In this document: piece after piece, positions 50,424 to 61,266 of the stretch | Layout: every line of letters begins with the position of its first letter | Position numbering within the stretch: the stretch's first letter is position 1 | Source: Ilex aquifolium | Taxonomy: Eukaryota > Streptophyta > Magnoliopsida > Aquifoliales > Aquifoliaceae | Assembly: GCA_951799425.1 (NCBI GenBank) | Contig: OX637391.1 | Coordinates: forward strand, 52,237,069-52,301,068 | DNA: 64,000 bases | Direction of reading: 5' to 3' | Notes under the pieces: generated by a model | The model's database searches: none | What the model saw: the letters and a program-made list of their open reading frames with translations, nothing else | What the model was told of the DNA's origin: nothing | Made by a program: the position numbers and the translations under genes

Positions 50424-52133
50424 CTAGTAATTACTCGTGCCTGAAGGCACTACGTTACTCATAAAAAAATGTAAATATTTTTTCATAAATAAATGCAATG
50501 TATAATACAATTTCAACAATATAACGATCAAATTGATATTGTTCAACTTGTATGCAGAACATATATAATTAAACATTTATATAACGAAAGTCACGCTACA
50601 ACTACTGCAACATATTAATTCAAAAATTCGAGAAAATATAATTATTATTGGTTAAACATCCACAATTTTAACATTTTTAATAAATTTTATCTCAAATTTC
50701 AAAAAACATGACTATGTGTTTATCTGCAGATTTCTACCTAAAGTTCATAACATTATCTCTGCACTATTTTTTTAATGTGAGTTCATTAACTTTTGTGAGG
50801 AAAACATCCAAAAAATTCACGTGAATTCTCATAAATGTATAAAATTTTGTAGAGTAATTAAAATCAGTTTATATTTGAGTTTAACTTAAATTTTTGTAAA
50901 ATTCAATCAGATTTAAGTTTGGGTGGGGCTATTCCCACCCCGCAAATCTCCATTCCCACCCCATTTAATTTCTCATTATCAAACTACTAATCTCACCCCT
51001 TCTATACCCACCTCATTAGTAACTAAGTACACCCCATGCTACATACACCCCATTTAATAAGTAAACTCACCTTATATTTTGTCAGAATTAGGGTTTCATT
51101 CTCTATTTCATCTCATGCACTAACAAAAATACTTTTTTTACATGAATTTTTTCAGTGAGATGCATATTAGTATTAATTTTCAATTTAATTCTATATTTGA
51201 TTTCCTGTTTGTTGTATGAATTTTTATTATTTTCGGTATGTTTTAATATCTCTATCAAGTTTAATAATGTTTTATTTAGAATTTATATGTGTGTATATAT
51301 ATGTATGCTTTTTAGATTATTTGTTGTTTTTTTTATCTAGTTTAAGTTTTGTATGCATGCTTCTTATTCTTTTTCTTGTTCGATTTTGTATTTGTGTTTG
51401 ATACTTTTTTTTTTCATGTCCAGTTTTGCATCTTGTGGTTTTGCATTTTGTAGCTTTATTTATTCCTTTAATCTTTACTTTGTTTTTTTTTTCCTTCTTG
51501 TCTCGGTTTGCTGCTTTCTTTCTTTTTTTTTGCTTATTTCGTTCTTTTCTTTTTAAAAGAGGTGTATGTAGCATGAGGTGAGTATAAAAAGGATAAACTT
51601 AATAGTTTAATAATGAGAAATTAAATGGGGTGAGAATGACAATTTGGGGGTGGGAATAACCCCACCATTTAAGTTTAAGCAATAATTTATATTTTATACA
51701 CGACATTCAAATTTAGCTCAATTCGAGTCTTAATCATAATTACGTCAAACCGAGAATTGAATTTAAGTTCGACTCAATTAACACTTATATCTTAAACCTA
51801 CAAAGTAATTCTTATCTATTTTCCTTCCCTGTGATGTCATAATTTTTTTTTTAATTTAATTCTTCTTTATTATTTTTATAATCAATTTCACTTTAACTTC
51901 AACTTGAATACTCGTAAAATTCAAGTAATGTTAAGTTTAAGTAAAAATATATACTTTATACTCGACAATTAAATTCAGCTCAATTCGAATACTAATCATA
52001 ATCACTTCGAACCGATAATCGATTAAAATGAAATTTAGAGGAGGAATTTCGATCGTTTGATCAATAATCTTAAAACAATCTAAGCCGCGAAAAACTCAAG
52101 ACAAATAATGATATAGCCCTCTTAGTATATAGT
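50424..52133 (-). mobile_element. non-autonomous Helitron 4, abutting Helitron 3
   Basis: The left end CTAG at 50,424 directly follows Helitron 3's last base. The hairpin GTGCCTGAAGGCAC is at 50,437-50,450. The right end is diverged (CTCTTAGTATATAGT near 52,133) and is preceded by the subterminal AGCCGCGAAAAACTC. It carries a MULE-like insertion at 50,921-51,667. The true right end may instead be one of the two extra 5' ends to its right. Confidence 0.65.
50921..51667. mobile_element. MULE-like element with 9-bp target duplication
   Basis: 747 bp. The left end GGGTGGGGCTATTCCCACCC and the reversed right end TGGTGGGGTTATTCCCACCC agree. Similarity continues inward (CACCCCATTTAATTTCTCAT in both) for about 75 bp. 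TTTAAGTTT is duplicated at 50,912-50,920 and 51,668-51,676. Nine-base duplications are typical of Mutator-like elements. No transposase, so non-autonomous. It was inserted into Helitron 4. Confidence 0.8.
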
Positions 52134-52528
52134 TATATCACATTACATATATATTATTCGCCTATTATACCATTCAAATATTATAGTATTTTTGTTTCAA
52201 TACAAAATATGACTTATATTATAGTCATTCGACTCGTTTTGACACAAAGAATATTTATTTAAGGTCCATTTGTTTATTTAAAAATTTAAAAATAATCTTT
52301 AATTAGAATCATAATTAACGACCTAATTACTGTGTAGTATGAGATAGACAGAGATAGAGAGTTATAAGAGAGATAGGAGTCTTAGAATTGTGGAATGAAT
52401 GAAAGTGTTGCTCAAAAAATTGGGGGGCGATGACATTTCGTAGTAGGACCGTCGGATCAATATTTCTTCAAGCGATCTGAGCCGCGAAAAGGTAAAGACA
52501 AAGAAATCTAACTACTTTATTATATAGA
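52134..52528 (-). mobile_element. Helitron 5' end without a matching 3' end
   Basis: Ends on the plus strand in CTACTTTATTATATAGA at 52,528, followed by T. It has the subterminal GATCTGAGCCGCGAAAAGG. No CTAG/hairpin end was found to its left other than that of Helitron 4. Confidence 0.55.
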
Positions 52529-52714
52529 TAGGAAGATAAAGTTAAAGGGGAGATAAGAGTCTGTATTAGTTAGTATGAGATAAGGGAAGAGAGTTAGATG
52601 AGAGATAGGAGTGTTAGGAAAATTTGGTATGAAGACCGTCGGATCAAATGTCTTGAAATGATCTGAGCCGCGAAAAGCTCAAGACAAACATTTCTAGCTA
52701 CTTTATTATATAGA
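52529..52714 (-). mobile_element. second extra Helitron 5' end
   Basis: 186 bp ending GCTACTTTATTATATAGA at 52,714, followed by T. It shares GATCTGAGCCGCGAAAAGCT and the purine-rich AGAGAGTTAGATGAGAGATAG with the preceding segment. Best read as a duplicated 5' terminal part. Confidence 0.55.
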
Positions 52715-52889
52715 TTGCTTTACATGTTTTACTAAGAAAAAATCCTAGGGCTAGTCTGTCATCTCTCCATCCCTCCATAAACAAATATATGCATGTAGAT
52801 CATCTTACCCCTAAGTTGGATTGCAAATGCATTAAACTTTTTTTATTTAATAAATTTATATTTTTAATAATATAATTTAATCCAATTTT

Positions 52890-53217
52890 ATTGTTCTTCT
52901 TATTGGAGAATGTCAGGTTGAATAGACGATTTGAAATACAAACAAAGAATCAAAGTTTATATACAATCTCTATTTATCAACTGCTATTGTTTTATTTTAT
53001 TTTTAACAATATTCTAAAGAATTTGCAGTGGTTAATAATATTATCAACTAAAAAACATATATTAACAAAATTTGAATATAGAAATTTAATTATTAATTTT
53101 GCATCACAAAAAGGTAAAAAAATAATTTTTAATGAAATTTTAATTATATATCTTATATTTTTTAAAGGGCTCATTTATAATTTTTGTTTAGGGCCTCAAT
53201 TTTCATTAGGTCGGCCT
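52890..53217 (+). mobile_element. hAT transposon remnant, 3' end
   Basis: The plus-strand translation at 53,049-53,133 reads KHILTKFEYRNLIINFASQK then GKKIIF, the hAT transposase C-terminal (dimerisation) signature. It is followed by ...TTTTCATTAGGTCGGCC, the terminal type of this family. The left part is lost or unrecognisable. Related DNA is at 59,340-59,545. Confidence 0.6.
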
Positions 53218-53468
53218 TATTTACCCTTTCTATCACACAAACACATACATTTTTCATTAAATTTATGTCTTTAAGATGATTATTTGTATACAAGTTTTTT
53301 GTTTGAAATTCGATTCCATGATTATGGGTCAAACGCTACCGAAAGATTCTTATGGCTAATGATTATGTTTGATTTTATTTTTTTTATTTTTTCTTGCAAA
53401 TGCATCACTATAGTGACTTTTAACACGTGCACGTTAAAATGGAATAAGAATCAATGCATTTAAAGTAA

Positions 53469-54589
53469 TTAGCAATGCACCACGTGCGTTGCACGTGAAT
53501 AATTTTTTTAAAAAAAATTAATAAATAAATATTTGAGTATATGTCATTTGAATTAAATATCTTCTCAAATTTACCAAACTTAGCTTATCATCTCTTATGC
53601 TTCACTATAGAATTTTTGAAGACTTTGTATATTTTCAAGATTTGTTGTTCAAACTTTAAGAAAAATAATAAAAAAATAAAATAATTAAAGTTATATTTTG
53701 TTTCTATAATTTTGTAATTGAAAGTGATTTTTTAGTGATGTTTGAAAATTAAATTTTTTTAAATTAATTTGATTAAGATTCCACTTATAAATCATTGAAT
53801 AAAATAAATAAGATGAGTAATATTATATTGATAAATGAGATTCCACTTATATAGTCATAATATTATCATTATAAATGAGATGAGTAATATTATATTGATG
53901 AAATTTATGAAAGTTGTTTTGAATACTTTGTTAAAATTTATAATAATGCATATAATTTTTAAGAGTAATATAATCAATCAAAAAGTTTCATAAAAATTGA
54001 CATTTATAAATAGAGAATAGATAATTAGAAAATTAATTTGATTAAAATTCCACTTATAAATCATTGAATAAAATAAAAATAATTATCAATATACCAATCA
54101 TATTAGAACTTTACTTTATTTAGGATTATCTAGGTCAATTGTGATAAAATTTACTATACAATGCTAGAATATATATTATAATTTAAAAAAAAAATAAATA
54201 AGTTTCACATAAAATCTTAACACAGTCTGAAAAGTTTACTGCGACTAAAAAATTATGTAAAAATATATATAATGTGAGTAATAGTATATTGATGAAATTT
54301 TTGAAGGTTATTTTGAATATTTTGTTAAAACTTATAATGATACATATATTTTTTAAGAGTAATATAATTAATCAAAAAATTTCATAAAAATTGACATTTA
54401 TACATAGGAAATATATAATTAATTGTAATCTTAGATGTAATTTGGAGATTTAAATGCATAAAGATATGATGGTAATTTAGATATTAAGTGTGGAATAATA
54501 GAGTAGTTTTTTTAATTCTTTATGAGGGTAAAATAGTGAATCAAAAGTTTTTCATGTTAAGGTACTTTTATTAGTAGTATAGATATAGA
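53469..54589 (-). mobile_element. Helitron of a second family
   Basis: On the minus strand the 3' end shows hairpin CACGTGCAACGCACGTG, then GTGCATTGCTAA and a T flank. The 5' end is TCTATACTACTAATAAAAG (alternative start TCTATATCTATACT six bases earlier). About 1.1 kb with an internal diverged duplication (about 53,893-54,010 and 54,270-54,400). No transposase. Confidence 0.7.
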
Positions 54590-55511
54590 TGAGCCATAAA
54601 TTTGGAAACGACATATGAAAAATGATCTTTGGGCACCTAAATTATGGATGTTAGACAAGTTTTTTTTTACACCTAAAAGATATATTTTTCAACTTTGATT
54701 TGAGTAACAGTCACCCTCTGACTCCATTTATTTGATAGAACACAAGGCACACACCATGGTTTTGCAAGTTTATTGTTGCTTATGTTGTTTTAAGTCGTTG
54801 TTTGTTTTGTGGAGTGAAGGGATAGGACTTGGGAAATACAACTAATTCTTCAATGGATAGGGGTTAACAAAAAACTATTTATCATAAATAAGCAAGATAA
54901 GTTTAAGGTTTTTATAAACTCGATATCAAGATGACGGTTTATCTCTCATCTTCAGTTCCCCAACACCGTGCTTCATGCAAAGGAGGTTTGGGCCCTTGGT
55001 TGTCATATATGTAATTTCTGTCAGTTATAAATATTTTGATGTTTTCTCAATTCTTGTTCCTTATGTTAGATTGTAGCATTCTTGGCTAGATTTTTAGATT
55101 CAAAGTTGCTTCAATTATTTTTTGTTTCATATTTATCTTATTACATATAAACGTAAGATAATTGTTTGAGTAACTATCATAATATCAGACAATTTGATTG
55201 GATTCCATATGCTCATTGTCAATAATTAGTGGACTCCCATAGGAAGAAATATATTCTTAGAGATATAGTATTGTCATTGAAAATTTTTCAAAACAACACA
55301 CAAACTCATTAGAAAATGTAATTAATAATATTCATAAACCATTGAAAAATATTAGAACGTAAATTAAAAAAATAGACAGAAGTAAAAAGTTAAAAAAGGA
55401 AATGGATAAAAAAGGAAATCTTGGAGGATAAAGACTTAATTTATGGGTATAATGTATAATGGATGAGGAGAAAATAGGATGTACATATTCACTAGTGGTT
55501 GGGTATAGACC
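54590..55511. other. AT-rich spacer, no gene seen
   Basis: No family-like exon, repeat end or RNA was recognised on either strand. Confidence 0.4.
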
Positions 55512-55640
55512 AGGGCCGACCCTAGGCATAGGCTATTAAGGCTACCGCCTAGAGCCCGACCCTCAAATAAATAATAATATTTGATGCCCTCACATTTTTG
55601 TTTAAGATTCAATTAAAATAATTTTAGTACCCTCAATTTT
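55512..55640 (+). mobile_element. possible hAT left end
   Basis: CAGGGCCGACCCTAGGCATA followed by a GCC/CCTC-rich and then AT-rich sequence resembles hAT ends in plants. No right end or target duplication could be paired with it. Confidence 0.35.
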
Positions 55641-56119
55641 AACTAGTCTTGTAATTTTAATTACAATCTATGAAACAATAAAAAATTGACACGACATTAA
55701 TGAGTTTGAGTGTATTTTTTTTCTTAGTAGATTTAGACGACAAAGGGATGAAATTATGCGACACTCCCTAATGGGGTAAGCTTAGTAATTTAAAATTAAA
55801 AAGTTAAATAAATCGTAAAAAAACTATTTAAGTTGTAGGAATAACCCACACAATGAGACTAATGATCAAATGCTGGGATCGCATGAAATAGGCTTCGACT
55901 TGCCTAACATTCTGCCGGTTACTTAAAGGTGGTTTTAGCTTATAACTACAAGAGCATTGCTAGACTTTGATGGGTTGATGGGTATTTTGTAGTTTGGATG
56001 GATTGAGCCCAAAAGACTCAGTTATATATGGAGCCCAAAGAAAAAAAAGGTCGAAGTAAGTGGTTGTATACAATTAGGCACAATGACCCATGTGAACTTG
56101 TTTGCCCCACAATATTTTT

Positions 56120-56970
56120 TATATATATACTGACAATAATTATGTGTTTGAAGACATTTTATAATATTAAAAAATTGAGTATTAATAGTGCAATATAAAT
56201 AATTTAATTAGGTTTTTTTTTCAATTACTTAATTTATAATTAAAGTGAACAGATAAAAAATAAGAGAGAAGAAATAGATAGTTGTAAAAATAGTGGGAAT
56301 GTCTACCATTGGAGAAAATATTCGATACAACGATGATACTATGTTAGCATTGATAACATAGTATCACCAACTAATAATAAAACCATAAATGAACCATAGA
56401 AGAAGTTGATAGTTATTGATTTATATGGATAGGTAGTTGTTAACTTGTGTGGGGTTTATTTTCTTATTTGTTTACATATTATTGATGGGTGATACCATGT
56501 CATCAATGCTGACGTGGTATCATCGTTACAATGAATATTTTTTCCTAACGTTGTGGAGTGCATTAGTTGAGTTGATGTCTTTGAGTGGGATAAAAAAAAA
56601 TTTAAAATAATTTTATACCATTAGATTAAAATAAATAAAAATTAAATTAATCATAACTATTTAAGATTTTATAAGTTAAAAATTCAATTTTTTAAATATA
56701 ATATTAGATAGATATATATTTTTCGATGCTTTGAATAGCGCAATTTCGTTCCTAACAAGCAAGGGATGAGGTAGATCACCCTTTACTTGTTTGCTAAAAA
56801 GGTGGATTGCGGGCAATATGGTTTTGTAACTTTGTTAAAGTGTTTTTTAATAATGCATTAAGATTCATAGTAATATTTTTCCTCTCTCTCTCCTCTAAGG
56901 AAATATTGAATACCCACCGAGCACCACATAGCAGTGTCATGTGGTGTAGATCACCCATAAAATATTCTTT
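56120..56970. repeat. 0.85-kb unit, copy A
   Basis: Begins after a TA repeat with ACTGACAATAATTATGTGTT and ends before the same phrase at about 56,980. It contains the foldback at 56,314-56,545 and the phrase CGATGCTTTGAATAGCGCAA. It is uninterrupted and gives the pre-insertion state for copy B. Confidence 0.8.
56314..56545. mobile_element. foldback MITE within copy A
   Basis: The left arm (56,314-56,371) has CGATGATACTATGTTAGC. The right arm (56,484-56,545), reversed, has CGATGATACCACGTCAGC. Each arm is itself palindromic (GATACTATGTTA ... TAACATAGTATC), so the element can form a cruciform with side hairpins. The same core occurs in copy B. Confidence 0.65.
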
Positions 56971-57224
56971 ATATATATATACTAACAATAATTATGTGTT
57001 TGAAGACATTTTACAATATTAAAAATTGAGTATTAATAGTGCAATATAAATAATTTAATTAGCAATCTATTTTTTTATTTTTTTTAATTACTCAATTTAT
57101 AATTAAAGTAAACAGATAAAAAATAAGAGAGATGCAAGAGAGAGAAGAAATAGATAGGTGTAGAAATAGTGGGCGTGTCTAACATTGAAGAAAATATTCA
57201 ATGCAACGGTGATATCATATTAGC

Positions 57225-59545
57225 CAAGGTTTGTCCAAGGCCTAGGCAGCTAAGTTGCTTGCTTAGGACATCAAATTTTAGAGGCGCCCCAAAATATTTA
57301 TTTCTTTAGTATAATAGACCTAATTTTTTATTTTTTATTAGGAGAACAGGGGCTGGTACATAATATTATAATTATTAGGGAAAAAGTACATCTTTTAAAA
57401 ACATTTGTAAAAAAATTCATTCATTATAGTTAAAGTCTAAAATAACCTTTTTTTCAATTTGAAAAGTTTCCTACCTGTCTAAGAAGATCAACGGAAAGAA
57501 TGGGAAGAGACAACAACTGCTCACATGTCTACCATTTGCTCCAGAGTTTCCACGATTTATGGATAAAAATTTAAAATTCAAACGGTACCCAAACATCATT
57601 ATTGGTGTCAAAGAAATCTATTATTATTAAGGGTTTCACTGTGAAGAACACACACCGTCGACATCATTGGAATTTATTAAAAACGAAGGTTTGGTCAGTG
57701 TGACGCCAATGTCACACTGTATACACATATCATAGGCATGGTTTGGTCACTGTAACACCAATGTCACAGTACTTGTAAAATACATATGTAGGGTTGGGCC
57801 ATTGTGGGTATTATAACGTGACATCAATGTCTATTGTATATACACAACATATGCAGATTTTGGCACATGGAAAGTATTACAGTGTAACCCAGGGATCGAC
57901 ACACTACATATAGACATCATATACAGGGTTTGCACATGAATGGTATAACATTATAACTCCAATGTAACACTTCATATACACATCATATAAAAATTCAAAA
58001 ACAAATGGTGAGTATCACAGTGTGAATCCAATGTTACAATGCAACTACACATCATATGCATTGTTTTTCATAGTGTGGGCATCAAAAGTGTGACTCTAAT
58101 GTCCCACTACAAAACAAACATCATATGCAGTGTTTTGCATAAGGTGCGATATCACACAATATGACTTAAATATAACACTCCATAAACAGAAAGAAAATAT
58201 GGGGAGAAAGAGAATAGGGAGACGAGAGTAATGATGGGAGAGAGAATAAGTTTGAGAGAGAAAATAGAGGAAGAGAGAGTGTGAGAGAGAGAAAGAGATA
58301 GAGAAAATAGGTAGAGAAAGAAAATAGGGAGAGAGAGATAGTAACGGTGAGAGTCAAATAGAGTGAGAGAATAGAAAATCTTTTTAAAACTAATAAAATT
58401 CAGTTAATTATTTTTTCATTTAAGAAACCACTTAGCCAGTAAAATATAATCAAAAAAATAAAGAAATGCCTAATAAGACGAAGAGTGTTGTTTTCAAAAT
58501 TTTCAATCATTGAATGGAAAAGGGAGATGTAGTTCAAAATTCAAACGCATTATCCCAAAAAAATAGGAAACTAAATCCCACAATTAACTACCTAAATTAT
58601 ATTCCATGAATAAAGGAAAAGAGTTGTTACGTAAATGAAATATTTAAAAAACGGTCACAGCGTATCTGTTTACAAAACATTTACACAAAAAATGACTTAT
58701 ACATAAAAAATGTATATTAAAGTATTTTCTCACAAATAAGTAGTGTATAGTCTACATTTTCACAATTTTCCCTTTTTTTATTTTGTATTTTAGATATGAT
58801 TCAAATTTTTAGGGTCCAAAATTTAAAAGTTTAAATCAAAATCTAATTTTGTTAGATTCAAAATTACTATTTATTTGGTTAAATCCAAATTTTAGAGGGT
58901 CTCCATAAAATTTACCCCTTTAGTATAATAGGTCTTTTTTTTTTTTTTAGATATGATTCGAATTTTTAGGGACCAAATTTTAATAATTTAAATAAATATC
59001 TAATTTTTTTAAGTCCAAAATTACTCTTTCATGTGAGATTTAATTTAAGTTTTTCTAACTCTTTTGGGTGTGTTTATAGTTGTATTCCACTCACTCACAT
59101 AGAAAATTTATATACATTATTTTGTTGTGGTGAAAATTTATACAATTGGTTCATTTTTTCTCTTAATATAAATTTTCAGTCCAAATAATTTATGCTTAAA
59201 TCATCTATGTTATCAAAGTTTTATATTTCATGCATGAACATAACTCATGGGTAAAAAATGATTATTTGTTATTTTACAATAAATTACTTGTTCAAAATTT
59301 AAATTTATAAAATCTTATTTACGATCAACTAATATTGAATGAATTAATTATATTATCTATTGAAAAAAATTTATTGTCAAAATTTGAATATAAAAATTTG
59401 ACCAATATTTTGCATTTTAAAAAATTTAAAAAATAATTTTTAAATAAATAAAAAAATAAAATTATAATAATTTAATAGATAAAATATTAATAATACCTCA
59501 TATAAATTTTTTGCCTAGGCCTTGCTTTACTTGAGGCTGCCTCTA
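57225..59545 (+). mobile_element. hAT transposon remnant, 2.3 kb, with 8-bp target duplication
   Basis: Flanked by ATATTAGC (57,217-57,224) and ATGTTAGC (59,546-59,553). The second is the sequence of the empty site in copy A, giving an 8-bp duplication with one later change, as expected of hAT. Near the right end (59,353-59,447) the plus strand reads LSIEKNLLSKFEYKNL then KKFKKIIFK, the hAT C-terminal signature. The rest of the transposase is not recognisable. The ends contain CAAGGCCTAGGC-type sequence. The interior has a hairpin minisatellite (57,690-58,190). Confidence 0.75.
57690..58190. repeat. degenerate ~60-bp minisatellite with hairpin motif
   Basis: About eight diverged units, each with a palindromic motif. 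In the first unit (57,697-57,718) the arms AGTGTGAC and GTCACACT are perfect and enclose GCCAAT; later units keep CCAATGT-like centres with decayed arms. Units are separated by ACACATCATATGCAG-like spacers and a GGTTTGG or TTTGCA word. Confidence 0.7.
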
Positions 59546-60239
59546 ATGTTAGCATTAATAACATGGTACCACCAACAAATTATAAAACCCTAAATGGGCA
59601 AAGTGAACCCACTTTGGTAGTTATTGACTTACATGGAAGAAGTTAATAGTTATTGACTTACATGGACATGTAGTTATTGACTTACATGGACAGCTTGTCT
59701 GAGTCCATTTTCTTATTTGTTTACATATTATTGATTTGTGATACCATGTCATCAATGCTGATGTGGTATCACCGTTGCAATAAATATTTTTTCCTAACGT
59801 TGAGGAGTGTATTAGTTTCGTTGATGTCTTTGAGTGGGATAAAAAAAAATTAGAATAATTTTATACCATTGAATTAAAATAGATAAAAATTAAATTAGTC
59901 ATAACTATTTATGATTTTATAAGTTAAAAATTTAATTTGTTAACTATAATATTAAATACATATATATATATATATATATTTTTTTTTTTTTCGATGCTTT
60001 GAATAGTGCAATTTCGTTCCTAACAAGCAAGGGATGATCATCCTTGCTTGTTTGCTAAAAAGGTGGATTCCGAGTAATATGGTTTTGCAACTTTGTAAAA
60101 GTGTTTTTTTAATAATAATAATATCCCCCCCCCCCCCCCTTTTTTTCTCTCTCTCTCCTCTAAGGAAATATTGAATACCCGCTAAAGACCACATAACAGT
60201 GTCATGTAGTATAGATCATACATAAAATGTTATACATTT

Positions 60240-60630
60240 TTGAACATAAAAAATGATCTATTAATAGAATTCTAATATAAACACTTAATTCTCAATTTTA
60301 CTTCTCAAAAAATAAGAAAATAGTTTTTCTATTTATAATTTGTCTAATATTACAATTAGAAGTTGAACCCTCAACTTATAAAATCACAATAACGATTAAG
60401 ATTGATATAATTTCATTTTTTTTGATCCAATGGTAAAAAATTAATTCTAAAATTCTTTTTTCCACTCAAAAATATTATTTTTTTTGCACGACCCTTAATA
60501 TAAGATAAGACAACTCAACTAACACACTCATCAAACAACTCCACCGACTACTATCTCTCGTCTATCTCCCCATCTTTTTTTTATTTTTTCTTTGTTCACT
60601 TTAATTTTAAATTACGTAATATAAAAAAAA
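60240..60630. repeat. 0.85-kb unit, copy C, inverted and partial
   Basis: The reverse complement shows GTGTGTTAGTTGAGTTG, then TTTTTTACCATTGGATC and GATTTTATAAGTTGA in the same order as units A and B, but without the foldback core. It is therefore a third, inverted and more diverged family member directly right of copy B. Confidence 0.55.
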
Positions 60631-61266
60631 AAAATATAAATATCTATATAATAAGATAAGTTGGAAATTGAATTTTTATCCTCTACATCCAAAATATCAC
60701 ATCACCCAATTCTATCTCATATTTAATTTGTAGTTTAACATAATTTTTATTTCATATTTTGTCCATAAATAATAATATACACATGTTGAGAAAATTTTAT
60801 CGGGTTATACATTTTTAGAAAATTTTGATGCAATTTTTAAGAAAATAATAGATAAAAATTAATTTTAAATAATGTAATCAAACAAAGGAAGAAATATCAA
60901 TGTTTTGAAGGCTCGAATATCATGTTTCATTATGGGAAGTTGTCCTCTAAATGTCTATCATGGCCAAGTATCTCCTCTTAAAAGTTTTTCTCATGAGTTG
61001 TCTGGTGCATAGCCATCTTCAACAAAGTGCAATTTATGCCACTCTTCCATCTTCCCTCCAATTTCAAAACCTCAGTAACAGTACACACCCATTCCTTTTC
61101 TGCTATCTTCTTCCATTAACAATTCTCACAATTCCTTTTCTTCCTTCATCAATGTAACAAAGCATAAATTCCAAAGCCCATACTAATACCACCCCATACC
61201 TCACCAGTCACCACCTCCCCTTATCCTACTCCTACACCCTTTCTGCAAAACCGTAACCCCCCAACA
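60631..61266. other. upstream region of the LTA4 hydrolase homologue
   Basis: AT-rich DNA passing into a C-rich leader (61,170-61,266). An open frame at 60,951-61,157 has a hydrophobic, non-family translation and is not supported as coding. Confidence 0.4.

Larger units (their letters stand above)
56971..60235. repeat. 0.85-kb unit, copy B, split by a hAT insertion
   Basis: Parts at 56,971-57,224 and 59,546-60,235 correspond collinearly to copy A. The 2.3-kb hAT lies between them at the point that reads ATGTTAGC in copy A. Copies A and B are in tandem. Confidence 0.8.

Noticed and set aside
51155-51574. Hydrophobic short open frames within the MULE-like element
   Set aside because: T-rich low-complexity sequence; no transposase or other motif.
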